NCBI GenBank assembly: GCA_964628235.1
Contig: CAZVLU010000015.1
Coordinates: forward strand, 1-64,000
Source of the DNA: CAMAVH01 sp964628235
Lineage (GTDB): Bacteria; Pseudomonadota; Alphaproteobacteria; SMXQ01
Length of the DNA: 64,000 nt
Direction of reading: 5' to 3'
Part shown: one piece after another, positions 34,195 to 43,553 of the stretch
How positions within the stretch are numbered: the stretch's first letter is position 1
Layout of the letters: the number at the start of each line of letters is the position of its first letter
The notes under the pieces: model-generated
Told to the model about the DNA's origin: nothing
The model's input: the letters and a program-made list of their open reading frames with translations, nothing else
Database searches by the model: none
Program-made: the position numbers and the translations under genes

Positions 34195-37100
34195 TCAGTT
34201 CTGCGCGTCGATCGGCGCTTTCGGCGGCGGCGGTTCGCGCTCGGCCGGATCGACGCCCGGCGTCGGCAAGTCGCCCTCGAAAATGCCGAACAGGCCGCGC
34301 AGGAATCCCGGCGTCAGCGTCGCCAGCGGATTGACCGATACGTCGGGATCGTCGAGCGGACCTGTCATGCGATAGGTCGCGGCGAAGATGCCCGATCCCT
34401 CGCCGCCGGTTAGCAGCCGGCCGAGCAGCGGAATGTTCCCCAGCACCGAATTGAGCGTATAGGCCGGCACCACGGTGCCGCGCAGCGCCAGATTCTTGTC
34501 GCGAAAGCTGATCCAGCCCTCGGCGGTGAAGCCGAGCGATGCGCCATTCATCTTCACCGCCTTGGTGACGAGCACGTCGTCCTGCAGCGTAAAGGGCGCC
34601 TCGAAGCGGTCGAAGCTGATGCCGTCGCCGCGCAGGATGTTGAGGATGCCGGTGAAGGAGGCGACCGACAGCAGCTTGGCGAGGCCGGGCGCGTTGATGA
34701 GATGGAAGTCCTCGATCAGCGCGCTGCCGATGAGCGGCGGATCGCTCTTGGCGGCTTGCGAATCGTCGTAACGCCCCTCGATGGTGAGCTTGCCGCCGAC
34801 GAAATCCTCGGTTACGTCGAGCGCCTTCAACACGCTGCCGGCGTCGTCGGACTGCACGACGACACGGCGGTTCGCCCCGTCCGGCAACAGGCGCAGGATG
34901 AAGCTCTTGCCCGGCGCGGGATGGCCGTCGATGGCGATCGAGCGCCACAGCTTGCCTTCACGACGCAGATCGCCGCTGACGCCGGACAAACCGCCGCCAG
35001 CCCCGAGGCGCAAATTGTCGACCGCCAGCTTAATCGCCAGCGGCGGCGGGTCTTCCACCGGCAAGGCGTTGGGATCGGCCGCTTCATCGCCGTCGAGATT
35101 GAAGAAAGGCTCGACATCGAGCGTCTTGCCTTTCAACACGACCTCCAAGCCGCCAGAGGGGCGCAGCGCGATGTCCGCCGCAATGTCGCTGTGGCCGTAT
35201 GCCATGCGATCGAGACGCACGCTGGCGAGCTTGCCATCGGCGGCGAAGCCCGCCGACCCGGCAGCGCTCAAATCTGCGGCTTCGATGCTAAAGCTGCGGA
35301 TGGCCCTTAGTCGTTCGCCGGACAGCGCGATGTCGGCTTTCATCATGCCGGGCACGTCAACGTCTTTGCGCCAGCCGATCGCTGATAAGTCTAACGCGAT
35401 CTTGGCCAAGTCGGCGGTGACGGCCAGGCTTTTCTCTTTCTTTGCCGTTTCCGTCAGCGTCAGATCGACGCCGGCTGTGCCGGCGACCACATCGCCAAAA
35501 TCGAGGCCGATGGCGGCACGCGCAGCGTCGTCGAGGTCGGCCTTGACGTTCAGGCGGCGTTGGACGTCGCGCGCGTTGAAGGTCTCGGCCCAGGCGATCG
35601 TCGCCGGCGTCGCGCCGAGCTTGGCGGTGCCCGCCACCTCCATGCCTTTGCCGTCCAATTGCAGCGTGAAGGCGCCGTCGCTCAAGTCTTGGCCTAGCGC
35701 CACCTGCGGCAGCGCCAAGCCGCGCGACGTGGCGGAGGCCGCGATCTCGACCTGCTTGAAGGTCAAGTTGTTCAACAGCGGCAGCCGGATCGAGAGCCGC
35801 ACCGCCGCCTCGCCGCCGGCGTCGCGCGGATTCACGCCGAGCTCCTTGGCATAGCCGAGCCGCGGCCGGTCGAGGATTTCCAGAATTTGCCGCATGCTGC
35901 CGCGCGCGACAGCATTGACCGAAAGATATTCCTTATCGCCGTCGAGGCCGGAGATATCGACCTTGCCCGACTCGATCTGCACCCCGTTGGTTTCGCCGCC
36001 GGTGACCGCAAAGCTGAGCCCTTGGAGATTGACGGTCGCCGTGCCGCGCCCCTTGGTCAAAGTCGGCAGCGGCTCGAAATAGCGCAGAGCGATGTCGCTG
36101 TAATTGAAGGTGCCGACCAGGCTTTCGGGCATGAAATTGTCGAGGCCGCCCGTTCCGGCTGCGCCGCTCAGCGTCACGCGCGCCTGGCCGACGCGCCCTT
36201 CGATCATGTTCGCCATCACCCATTGGCGGCCGTTCACGGCGACATCCGGCGGCCAGTAGCGCTTGAGATCGGCGAGCGGCAACGACTTGAGCGCGAGATC
36301 GACATTCAACGAGAATGGCCCATCGACGATTCCGGGTTGATCGCCGGCGGCGATCAGCCGGGCGTCGATCACCGTCCCCTGCTCCTCGGGGCCGATCGCC
36401 AGCGTGAACTGATCAAGATTGATCGCCGTCAGGTCGTCGGTCAGGGCGCCGCGCAAAACAAGCGACCGCACAGGCATGCCGGGTCCCTGCGGCGCCCATG
36501 GCAGATCGAGACTGCCGGCGCCGCCGACGAGATCGAGGTCGATCCGGCTAATGCTGCCGTCGATCACCGCCTGCAAACGCAAGCTGCCGCTGATCGGCAG
36601 TTTCGCGCCGGCGAGCGGCGCCAAGAGCGGCACGCGGGCCGCGAAAAGCGCCGGCGATATTTCCTGAAGCTCGAGCCGCGCCGTGACGTCGCCATGGGCG
36701 ATATCATAGCTGGCATCGACGGCAAAATTCGCCGTCTCGCCGCCGAGGTCGAGGCCGAAGGCGCCGCGCAGCCGGATGATCTCATCGCCGCGCAGGATAA
36801 CGAAGGTCGCCGACGGCGCACGCCAAATGACATCCAGCTTGCGGTCGTCCAGCGTGATATCGGCGTCGATCAGCGTGAAACCTGTGAGATAACCGAGGTT
36901 GGATCGCCGGTCCGGCGGCGTCAGAAGATCGTCGATCACCTTAAGGAAGACATCGGCACCCCCCTGCTCCTCCGCATCGGACGTGTCCTGCGACGATGGC
37001 GCCGCTTCGGTCAGTTGGATGACGCCTTCGGCATCGCGTGTCAGCGCCATGCGAAGGCCGACGATTTCGAGGCTGGTCGGCGCGATGCGCCCGCGCAGCA

Positions 37101-37413
37101 AGGCGCGCGCGCTGAGGCCGAGGGTCAATTCCGGCAGATGGGCCTTCGTCTCGCCGGCCGCGTCGGCGATGGTGACGCCGAGGGCGCGAAACTGCAAGGC
37201 GCGCGCCCGGCCATCCCATGTCAGCAGCGTGTCGTCGAGCGCGACCTTAAGCGAACCGTCCGCCGGTTCCAGCGCTTCCACGATATAAGGCGTGAAAAAG
37301 CTGACCGAGACCGGGCCGCTCGCCAGACGGATGGTGAGAAAAATGCCGAGGATCGCCATCCCGGCCGCCAGCAGGGCGATGGCTTCGAGTAAAAACTTGG
37401 CGGTGCGACGCAT
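34195..37413 (-). CDS. AsmA/YhdP-like envelope protein (DUF3971)
   Basis: A 1072-residue protein anchored by one N-terminal membrane helix (about residues 9-31, ALLAAGMAILGIFLTIRL) with a very long beta-rich periplasmic body. Segments such as GSLRLQAVIDGSISRIDLDL, the DUF3971-type middle and an AsmA-like C-terminus (GTVVPAYTLNSVLGNIPLLG) place it with the YhdP/TamB/AsmA bridge proteins thought to carry phospholipids between membranes. The C-terminal tail after residue about 1045 is Pro-rich. It is divergent from glnE. Confidence 0.87.
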   Translation of the reverse strand: MRRTAKFLLEAIALLAAGMAILGIFLTIRLASGPVSVSFFTPYIVEALEPADGSLKVALDDTLLTWDGRARALQFRALGVTIADAAGETKAHLPELTLGLSARALLRGRIAPTSLEIVGLRMALTRDAEGVIQLTEAAPSSQDTSDAEEQGGADVFLKVIDDLLTPPDRRSNLGYLTGFTLIDADITLDDRKLDVIWRAPSATFVILRGDEIIRLRGAFGLDLGGETANFAVDASYDIAHGDVTARLELQEISPALFAARVPLLAPLAGAKLPISGSLRLQAVIDGSISRIDLDLVGGAGSLDLPWAPQGPGMPVRSLVLRGALTDDLTAINLDQFTLAIGPEEQGTVIDARLIAAGDQPGIVDGPFSLNVDLALKSLPLADLKRYWPPDVAVNGRQWVMANMIEGRVGQARVTLSGAAGTGGLDNFMPESLVGTFNYSDIALRYFEPLPTLTKGRGTATVNLQGLSFAVTGGETNGVQIESGKVDISGLDGDKEYLSVNAVARGSMRQILEILDRPRLGYAKELGVNPRDAGGEAAVRLSIRLPLLNNLTFKQVEIAASATSRGLALPQVALGQDLSDGAFTLQLDGKGMEVAGTAKLGATPATIAWAETFNARDVQRRLNVKADLDDAARAAIGLDFGDVVAGTAGVDLTLTETAKKEKSLAVTADLAKIALDLSAIGWRKDVDVPGMMKADIALSGERLRAIRSFSIEAADLSAAGSAGFAADGKLASVRLDRMAYGHSDIAADIALRPSGGLEVVLKGKTLDVEPFFNLDGDEAADPNALPVEDPPPLAIKLAVDNLRLGAGGGLSGVSGDLRREGKLWRSIAIDGHPAPGKSFILRLLPDGANRRVVVQSDDAGSVLKALDVTEDFVGGKLTIEGRYDDSQAAKSDPPLIGSALIEDFHLINAPGLAKLLSVASFTGILNILRGDGISFDRFEAPFTLQDDVLVTKAVKMNGASLGFTAEGWISFRDKNLALRGTVVPAYTLNSVLGNIPLLGRLLTGGEGSGIFAATYRMTGPLDDPDVSVNPLATLTPGFLRGLFGIFEGDLPTPGVDPAEREPPPPKAPIDAQN

Positions 37414-37536
37414 CGTGGAGACGGGACTTCCCTGAGCCTGAACGGGATCGGCTGGAACGGTGGCATGAGCGGTCGTGGCCCGCCTTGACCCTGCGGGAAA
37501 CTTCCCGCAGTCTGCGCCAAATCGCGGCGGCAGGAA

Positions 37537-40500
37537 ATGGAACAGTACGCCTTTTTACCCGATCCAGCATCCTTGCCGAAAGCGGCCGACCCACAAGCCG
37601 CCTCACGAGGCCGCGAGCAATTGCGCGATGCCATCGCGCAAATCGGCGAGACTGCTGATGATTCGGCGCTGACCGATTTCGTCGCGCTTTTGACAGCCGA
37701 TCCGCGTGGCGCGGCCCTCTGCGACGCGCTGTTCGGCAACAGCCCCTTTCTAACCCAGGCGATTCTCGCCGATCCGGGCGATTTTCGCAGTCTGCTCGTC
37801 GAAGGGCCGGATAGGCGCTGCGCCACCGCCCTGGCTGACGCCGCATCGGCTGCAGACGGCAGCGCCGACGAGCTGATGGCGGCGCTGCGCCGCGCCAAGC
37901 GCCGCAGCGCGTTGGCCATCGCCGCCGCCGACATCGCCGGCGCCTGGCCGCTCGAACGCGTCACCGGCGCGCTCAGCGAACTGGCCGAACGCACGCTGTC
38001 GCTCGTCGTCGCCCATCTTTTGCGCGCTGCCGCCGCGCGCGGCGATATCGTTCTGAAAAACCCAGATATGCCCGAGCAAGGGTCGGGCTTCGCCGTGCTC
38101 GGCCTCGGCAAGCTCGGCGCGCGCGAATTGAATTATTCGAGCGACGTCGATCTCTTCGTCCTGTTCGACGACGAGGTGATGGACTATCGCGGCCCGCAAA
38201 GCCCCCAACAGTTCGCCGTCAAGCTCGCGCGCGACATGGTGCGCATGATGGAAGAGCGCACCCAGAACGGCTATGTCTTCCGCACCGATCTGCGCCTGCG
38301 TCCCGATCCGGGCGCGACGCCGATCGCGGTCAACGTCCTCGCCGCCGAAATCTATTACGAGAGCATGGGGCAGAACTGGGAGCGCGCCGCCATGATCAAG
38401 GCGCGTTGCGTCGCGGGCGACCGCGCCGTCGGCGAGGCCTTCATCGCCGGCCTGCGGCCCTTCATCTGGCGCAAAAACCTCGATTTCGCCGCCATTCAAG
38501 ACATCCACTCGATCAAGCGCCAGATCAACGCCCATCGCGGCGGCGAGCGCATCGCTGTCGCCGGCCACAACGTCAAGCTCGGGCGCGGCGGCATCCGCGA
38601 AATAGAGTTTTTCGCCCAGACCCAGCAACTTATCTGGGGCGGACGCGATCCGCGTTTGCGCACGCTGGCGACCTGCCAAACGCTCGACGGCCTCGTCGCC
38701 GTCGGCCGCGTCGAGGCGGCCACGGCGGCAGAAATGAAAGAGTCGTACGGCTTTCTGCGCGGCGTCGAGCATCGCCTGCAGATGATCGAGGATCATCAGA
38801 CCCACTCGCTGCCGAAGGACGACGACGCGCTGCGCCATGTCGCGCTGTTCCTCGGCTACGACGGCACGGACGCCTTCGCTGCCGACCTGACGATGCACTT
38901 GTCGCGCGTCGAAAAGCATTACGGCGAACTGTTCGAAGAAGCGCCCGACCTCTCCGGCGGCAGCGGCGGCAGCTTGGTCTTCACCGGCACCGAAGACGAC
39001 CCTGAGACGCTCAAAACCCTCGCCGACATGGGCTTCAAAGACGGCTCTGCCGTCTCCGCCGTGGTCCGCGCCTGGCATCATGGACGCTACCGGGCGACAC
39101 GCAGCGCCCGCGCCCGCGAATTGCTCACCGAACTGATGCCTCGTTTGCTCGCAGCGCTTGGCAAAACCGCCAACCCCGACGCCGCCTTTCTCAATTTCGA
39201 CGAATTCCTCAAAAACTTGCCCGCCGGCGTCCAGCTCTTCTCGCTGTTTCACGCCAACCCGGAGTTGCTTGGGCTGGTCGCCGAGATCATGGGCAGCGCG
39301 CCACGCCTCGCCGCCTATCTCAGCGGCAATACCTCGCTGCTCGACGCCGTGCTGACGGAAGGCTTCGACGACGCCATTCCGGGTCCCGAGCCTCTCGCCG
39401 CCGACCTCGACTCCAGGCTAGAGCAGGCGCGCGATTTCGAAGATGTGCTGGAGATTTCCCGCCGCTTCGCCAACGACAACAAGTTCCGCGTCGGCGTACA
39501 AACCCTGCGCGCGCGCATCGACGCCGATATCCAAGGCGCGGCGCTGGCCGACATCGCCGACACGCTCATCGCCCGGCTCTACCGCGAAGTGTCGCGCGAT
39601 TTCGCCCGCGTCCACGGAACCTTGCCCGGCGGCGAAATGGCCGTGATCGCGATGGGCAAGCTCGGCGGCCGGGCGCTGGCGGAAAACTCCGACCTCGATC
39701 TGGTGTTCGTCTATGACGCGCCCGACATGGAGGCGCGCTCGACCGGCGAGAAGCCGCTCGCCGCCGGCCTCTATTACCTCCGGCTCGGCCAACGCCTGCT
39801 CAGCGCCTTGTCGGTGCCGACCTCGGAAGGCAAACTCTACGAAGTCGATACGCGTCTGCGCCCGTCCGGCAATTCCGGACCGCTCGCCGCCAGCCTCGCC
39901 GCTTTTGCCCAATATCATGCCGAAGCGGCTTGGACCTGGGAACATATGGCCCTCACCCGCGCCCGCCTTGTCGCCGGCGAGGCAGGTTTACGCGCGCGGC
40001 TGACATCCCAAATCCGCGACATACTGACGCGGCCGCGCGATGCCGAACGGCTGCTGACCGACGTCGACGACATGCGCCAACGCCTGCACCGCGCCCGCCC
40101 CGCGGCGTCGATTTGGGATGTCAAAGACCGCCGCGGCGGCCTCATCGACGTCGAGTTTATCGCGCAGTACATGCAATTGCGACATGGCCATGACCACCCG
40201 GAAACTCTCTCCGTCGCCACCGGGGCCGCCCTCGCCTATGCAGCGCAGATCGGCGCGCTCGCCCCGGCCATGGGCGATGCGTTGATACGTGCCGACAAGC
40301 TATGGCGCACCATTCTCGGCATGTTGCGCCTGACGGTGTCCGGCAATTTCATCGAGATCCAAGCGCCCGCCGGTTTGAAGGCGGCGCTCGCCGCCGCTGC
40401 TGGCGCCGACAGTTTTGACGCGCTCAAGCGACAGATGGCCGAGACGGCGAGCGAGGTTCAGGTTATCTTTCGCGACGTCATTGAAGATCCCGCGCAGCGC

Positions 40501-40548
40501 GCCGTCGGCGCGCCGCCGCGGCCGCCCGAGACGGACAGCTTCTCGTAA
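37537..40548 (+). CDS. glnE: glutamine synthetase adenylyltransferase/deadenylylase
   Basis: A 1003-residue two-headed nucleotidyltransferase that switches glutamine synthetase off and on under PII control. The N-terminal deadenylylation head has GLGKLGARELNYSSDVDLF from residue 189; the C-terminal adenylylation head has MGKLGGRALAENSDLDLVF from residue about 706. Each is followed by its PII-uridylyl-transferase-associated helical domain. The length agrees with the family's about 950-1000 residues. The peroxiredoxin gene follows 43 bp later, so read-through is possible. Confidence 0.96.
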   Translation: MEQYAFLPDPASLPKAADPQAASRGREQLRDAIAQIGETADDSALTDFVALLTADPRGAALCDALFGNSPFLTQAILADPGDFRSLLVEGPDRRCATALADAASAADGSADELMAALRRAKRRSALAIAAADIAGAWPLERVTGALSELAERTLSLVVAHLLRAAAARGDIVLKNPDMPEQGSGFAVLGLGKLGARELNYSSDVDLFVLFDDEVMDYRGPQSPQQFAVKLARDMVRMMEERTQNGYVFRTDLRLRPDPGATPIAVNVLAAEIYYESMGQNWERAAMIKARCVAGDRAVGEAFIAGLRPFIWRKNLDFAAIQDIHSIKRQINAHRGGERIAVAGHNVKLGRGGIREIEFFAQTQQLIWGGRDPRLRTLATCQTLDGLVAVGRVEAATAAEMKESYGFLRGVEHRLQMIEDHQTHSLPKDDDALRHVALFLGYDGTDAFAADLTMHLSRVEKHYGELFEEAPDLSGGSGGSLVFTGTEDDPETLKTLADMGFKDGSAVSAVVRAWHHGRYRATRSARARELLTELMPRLLAALGKTANPDAAFLNFDEFLKNLPAGVQLFSLFHANPELLGLVAEIMGSAPRLAAYLSGNTSLLDAVLTEGFDDAIPGPEPLAADLDSRLEQARDFEDVLEISRRFANDNKFRVGVQTLRARIDADIQGAALADIADTLIARLYREVSRDFARVHGTLPGGEMAVIAMGKLGGRALAENSDLDLVFVYDAPDMEARSTGEKPLAAGLYYLRLGQRLLSALSVPTSEGKLYEVDTRLRPSGNSGPLAASLAAFAQYHAEAAWTWEHMALTRARLVAGEAGLRARLTSQIRDILTRPRDAERLLTDVDDMRQRLHRARPAASIWDVKDRRGGLIDVEFIAQYMQLRHGHDHPETLSVATGAALAYAAQIGALAPAMGDALIRADKLWRTILGMLRLTVSGNFIEIQAPAGLKAALAAAAGADSFDALKRQMAETASEVQVIFRDVIEDPAQRAVGAPPRPPETDSFS

Positions 40549-40591
40549 CCGCATTTCTCGCAACAGACGACAATCCTTGGAAGGAGACTTG

Positions 40592-41341
40592 ATGATGGCT
40601 TTGCAGGTGGGCGACCGCGCTCCCGACTTCTCCATGCCGACCGCCGACGGCGGCGACATTTGGCTCTCGGCCCTGCGCGGCAAGAAGGTCGTGCTCTATT
40701 TCTATCCGAAGGACGACACGCCGGGCTGCACGACGGAGGCTTGCTCGTTCCGCGACAACCTGCCGGACTTCAAGGGCCTCAACGCCGAGATCATCGGCGT
40801 CTCTCGCGACGACACGTCAAGCCATCAACGCTTCCGCGACAAGTTCGGGCTGAACTTCACGCTCGCCTCCGACACCACCGGCAAAGTCACCGAAGACTAC
40901 GGCGTGTGGACCGAAAAGAGCATGTACGGCAAGACCTTCATGGGCATCCAGCGCGCCACCTTCCTGATCGACGAGAGCGGCAAGATCGCCCACATCTGGC
41001 CGAAGGTGTCGGTCGAGGGCCACAGCGCCGAGGTGATGGCGGCGATCAAGGGCGAGCTGCCGCTCGCAGCCCCCGCCGCCAAGCCGGCCGCGAAGAAGGC
41101 CAAGCCCGCCGCCAAACCTGTCGCGGCCAAGAAGCCGGCGACCAAGAAAGCCGCCGCGAAAAAATCCGTGACGAAAAAAGCCGCGGCCAAGAAGAAGGCC
41201 GCCCCGAAAAAGGCCGTGAAGACGCTCGCGAAGAAATCCGCCAAAAAAGCGTCGACGAAAATCGCGAAGAAGGCGACCAAGAAGCCCCCGGCGAAAAAAA
41301 CCAGCGCCAAAAAGGCCAAGAAGGCCGCGAAGAAGAAATAA
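40592..41341 (+). CDS. bcp: Bcp-type peroxiredoxin with histone H1-like C-terminal tail
   Basis: A 249-residue protein with two parts. Residues 1 to about 158 are a complete thiol peroxidase of the Bcp/PrxQ family: the peroxidatic Cys46 lies in DDTPGCTTEACSFRD and the resolving Cys51 five residues on. Residues from about 163 to the end are a Lys/Ala/Pro tail of some 85 residues made of AAKK, PAKK and KKA units, like histone H1 or bacterial Hc1/AlgP tails. Typical Bcp ends near residue 155. The tail should bind DNA or other polyanions, hinting at a nucleoid-associated peroxidase. GGAAGGAG precedes the tandem ATGs at 40592 and 40595. A strong terminator follows. Confidence 0.93.
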   Translation: MMALQVGDRAPDFSMPTADGGDIWLSALRGKKVVLYFYPKDDTPGCTTEACSFRDNLPDFKGLNAEIIGVSRDDTSSHQRFRDKFGLNFTLASDTTGKVTEDYGVWTEKSMYGKTFMGIQRATFLIDESGKIAHIWPKVSVEGHSAEVMAAIKGELPLAAPAAKPAAKKAKPAAKPVAAKKPATKKAAAKKSVTKKAAAKKKAAPKKAVKTLAKKSAKKASTKIAKKATKKPPAKKTSAKKAKKAAKKK

Positions 41342-41362
41342 GCGCGACATAGCGCTCACGAC

Positions 41363-41393
41363 AAAAAGGCCGGGAGCGATCCCGGCCTTTTTT
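41363..41393. terminator. bidirectional intrinsic terminator
   Basis: AAAAAGGCCGGGA-GCGA-TCCCGGCCTTTTT is a 13-bp stem with a 4-nt loop and T-runs on both strands, between the convergent peroxiredoxin and Bug receptor genes. Confidence 0.92.
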
Positions 41394-41411
41394 AGATGTG
41401 AGGAAGTTGGT

Positions 41412-42434
41412 TCAGTTCGGGATCTTGCCGCCCAGCGCTTTGAGATAGCGCTGCTTCACGGCATCCGGTGCCCGCGCCAAACCGCGCACGATCTCCTGCA
41501 CTTCACGGCCGTTTTTCGGCGACATCTCGAGCTGCTGTTTTGCGCTGTCCGCAAGATAGCCCGGATCGGCCATGGTTTTGTCGAACGCGGCGCGCAGCAG
41601 TTCGACGCGCTCGGCCGGCACCCCGGGCGGCGCCAGCATCGGGCGGGCCATGAGCAACGGGATCTCGGCGAATTCGATCAGGGCTCGATTCTCCGGGCCC
41701 TCGGCCAGTTCGCGCGCCGTCGGCACGTCTTTCAAGGCCGGCAAGCGGTCGATGCGGCCAAATTGCACCAAGGGGCGGATCACGCCTTTTTCCAGCCATT
41801 GCGGACGGCGCGACAAGATCGACTGATAGCCGCTTGTATGGCCGTTGATCTCGCCGCGCTCAAAGGCGAGCTCCATCTCATCGCTGCCTTTGTAGCCGGT
41901 GATGATTTTGAAGTTGAAGCCGAGTGCCTCTTTGAGGATCGCCGGCACGTCGCTCCCGGTATCGCCGATGATCAAGGGCTCCTTCCCGCTTCTGAGATCG
42001 GCGGCGGTTCTGAACGGCGCGTCGGCGCGAGCCACAAGCAGATAGGAATTGTCGCTGTAGCTCGCCGTGGTGCCGAGCCACTGGAAATCGTCCGCCTTGA
42101 ACTTCGCTTGTTCGGCGCCGAGCACCGCCATGATCGGCACGAAGCGGTTGACGACGCCGATGGTGACGCCGTCACGCTCGGCGATGTTGGCCAAATGGTT
42201 CGCCGCGACGAGGCCGCCCGCGCCCGGCATATTGACGACGATCGCCGTCGGATTGCCCGCGATATATTGCGGCATATAGCGCTGCAACAGCCGGGCAATC
42301 GTGTCGTAACCGCCGCCAGCGGCGTAGCTCACGACGATGCGTACTTGTTTACCCTTGTAAAAATCTTCGGCCGAGGCCGCGCTGGCGCTCAGCAGCGATA
42401 CGGCAACGCCGACCACAATCGATATGCGATTCAT
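41412..42434 (-). CDS. Bug/TctC-family tripartite tricarboxylate receptor
   Basis: A 340-residue periplasmic binding protein, the third of this family in the window. The signal peptide ends near ASAASA-ED. The mature start FYKGKQVRIVVSYAAGGGYD and NMPGAGGLVAANHLA are diagnostic. No tctA/tctB genes are near. It lies 37 bp downstream of the small cupin gene on the same strand and probably shares its transcript. Confidence 0.9.
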   Translation of the reverse strand: MNRISIVVGVAVSLLSASAASAEDFYKGKQVRIVVSYAAGGGYDTIARLLQRYMPQYIAGNPTAIVVNMPGAGGLVAANHLANIAERDGVTIGVVNRFVPIMAVLGAEQAKFKADDFQWLGTTASYSDNSYLLVARADAPFRTAADLRSGKEPLIIGDTGSDVPAILKEALGFNFKIITGYKGSDEMELAFERGEINGHTSGYQSILSRRPQWLEKGVIRPLVQFGRIDRLPALKDVPTARELAEGPENRALIEFAEIPLLMARPMLAPPGVPAERVELLRAAFDKTMADPGYLADSAKQQLEMSPKNGREVQEIVRGLARAPDAVKQRYLKALGGKIPN

Positions 42435-42471
42435 CGAACCCTCCCGATTTTCAAAGACGCTCTTGCGGCGT

Positions 42472-42990
42472 TCAGTGCTTGTTGTTTTTAAGGCGAATCT
42501 GCCGCTCTTCCTCGGTCATGCCGACCCAAACGCTGGGACTGAGCTTGGCCGGTTCGAGCGGGATGCGTTTGGACATCTTGGCGCCCTTGGGATAGCCGGC
42601 GATCTGCAACAGCCAGGCTTCTTCATCGCCGACGCTGCCGAACCAATAGCGCGAATTTTCTGGCAACAGCAGGCCCTCGTGCGGGCCGAAATCGCCGATC
42701 ACGGCGTCGCCCGGGCCATAGAATTTCACCCGCCCTTTGAGGACCATGTAGATGAGGTCCATGTTCGGGTGGTAATGCAGATTGTTCTCGCCGCCTTTGT
42801 TGAGCACCTGGATCGAGGCGCGGCAGGAATCCGTCCCGGCCAATTTGACGTGCAGCTTCTTGCCGGTTTCGAGAGCGATTTCGGGCCCGTTGAAGTCGAA
42901 GGTCTTGATGCCGGCTTCAGCAGCGAGGAAGAAGGCTTCCTTCTTCTCCGCGCCATGCAGGTCGGCCTCTGCGTCTTTCACATCGCTCAT
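42472..42990 (-). CDS. single-domain cupin protein
   Basis: A 172-residue protein with one cupin barrel. The metal motif is NNLHYHPNMD (H-x-H) with further fold residues in GDFGPHEGLLLPENSRYWFG. The C-terminal part, SPSVWVGMTEEERQIRLKNN, is outside the cupin. It could be a small dioxygenase, an isomerase or a sensor; function unknown. It precedes the Bug receptor gene. A perfect palindrome lies 25 bp upstream of its start. Confidence 0.8.
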   Translation of the reverse strand: MSDVKDAEADLHGAEKKEAFFLAAEAGIKTFDFNGPEIALETGKKLHVKLAGTDSCRASIQVLNKGGENNLHYHPNMDLIYMVLKGRVKFYGPGDAVIGDFGPHEGLLLPENSRYWFGSVGDEEAWLLQIAGYPKGAKMSKRIPLEPAKLSPSVWVGMTEEERQIRLKNNKH

Positions 42991-43014
42991 GCGTTCTCTC
43001 CCATCGCGCCGCCC

Positions 43015-43030
43015 ATGATCGGGCGATCAT
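43015..43030. promoter_or_regulatory. candidate operator upstream of the cupin gene
   Basis: ATGATCG-GG-CGATCAT is a perfect 7-bp inverted repeat with a 2-bp centre, 25 bp before the cupin start codon. Its size and position suit a GntR- or MarR-type repressor. No regulator gene is adjacent. Confidence 0.45.
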
Positions 43031-43150
43031 TATGAGATAAACTAGCGCCTCCGGGGCGCTGCGATAAGCGCCCTTCGCGGCAAGCGTCTGTCCTCATTCG
43101 AGGCCGGTCTTGTAAAGGACATCTCTTATGGAAGACTGGAGCGGAAAGGC

Positions 43151-43537
43151 TCAGACAGTCTTGGCCGCGACCGCCTGAAGCTCGCAACGCATCGCGGGAT
43201 CGGCGAGGCCGGACACGTAGACTTTCGTCGATCCGACATGCAGATCGCCGAGAACGCGCGCGCGCACTCGGTCGTATCCGTCATTGTCCTCGCGGCGCGT
43301 GAGATAGAGCGTGACATGGACGAGATCGGCCAAATCCATTTCCGCCGCTCTCAGCACTTCGACAAGATTGCGCCAAGCCAGCTCCGCCTGCGCCTCGATC
43401 CCCTCGGCGACCTTGCCGTGAACGTCGCGGCCGACTTGCCCGGAAATATGCAGCCATCGTGCGTTGGGCGGCACTTCAACGCCCTGGGCATATTTCGCGT
43501 TGAAGAACACTTCCGCCGGATCGTGTGCCTTGTGCAT
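43151..43537 (-). CDS. RidA family protein
   Basis: A 128-residue YjgF/YER057c/UK114 family protein. HISGQVGRDVHGKVAEGIEA and the C-terminal MRCELQAVAAKTV are family features. Canonical RidA needs an Arg near residue 105 for deaminating reactive enamines or imines; the segment STKVYVSGLADPAMRCELQ keeps an Arg (MRCELQ) in the right place. The start at 43537 gives the standard length. It follows prfB by 16 bp and precedes the cupin-Bug pair, so it may act on an intermediate of that pathway. Confidence 0.85.
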   Translation of the reverse strand: MHKAHDPAEVFFNAKYAQGVEVPPNARWLHISGQVGRDVHGKVAEGIEAQAELAWRNLVEVLRAAEMDLADLVHVTLYLTRREDNDGYDRVRARVLGDLHVGSTKVYVSGLADPAMRCELQAVAAKTV

Positions 43538-43553
43538 ATCCGCCCGCCTCCGC

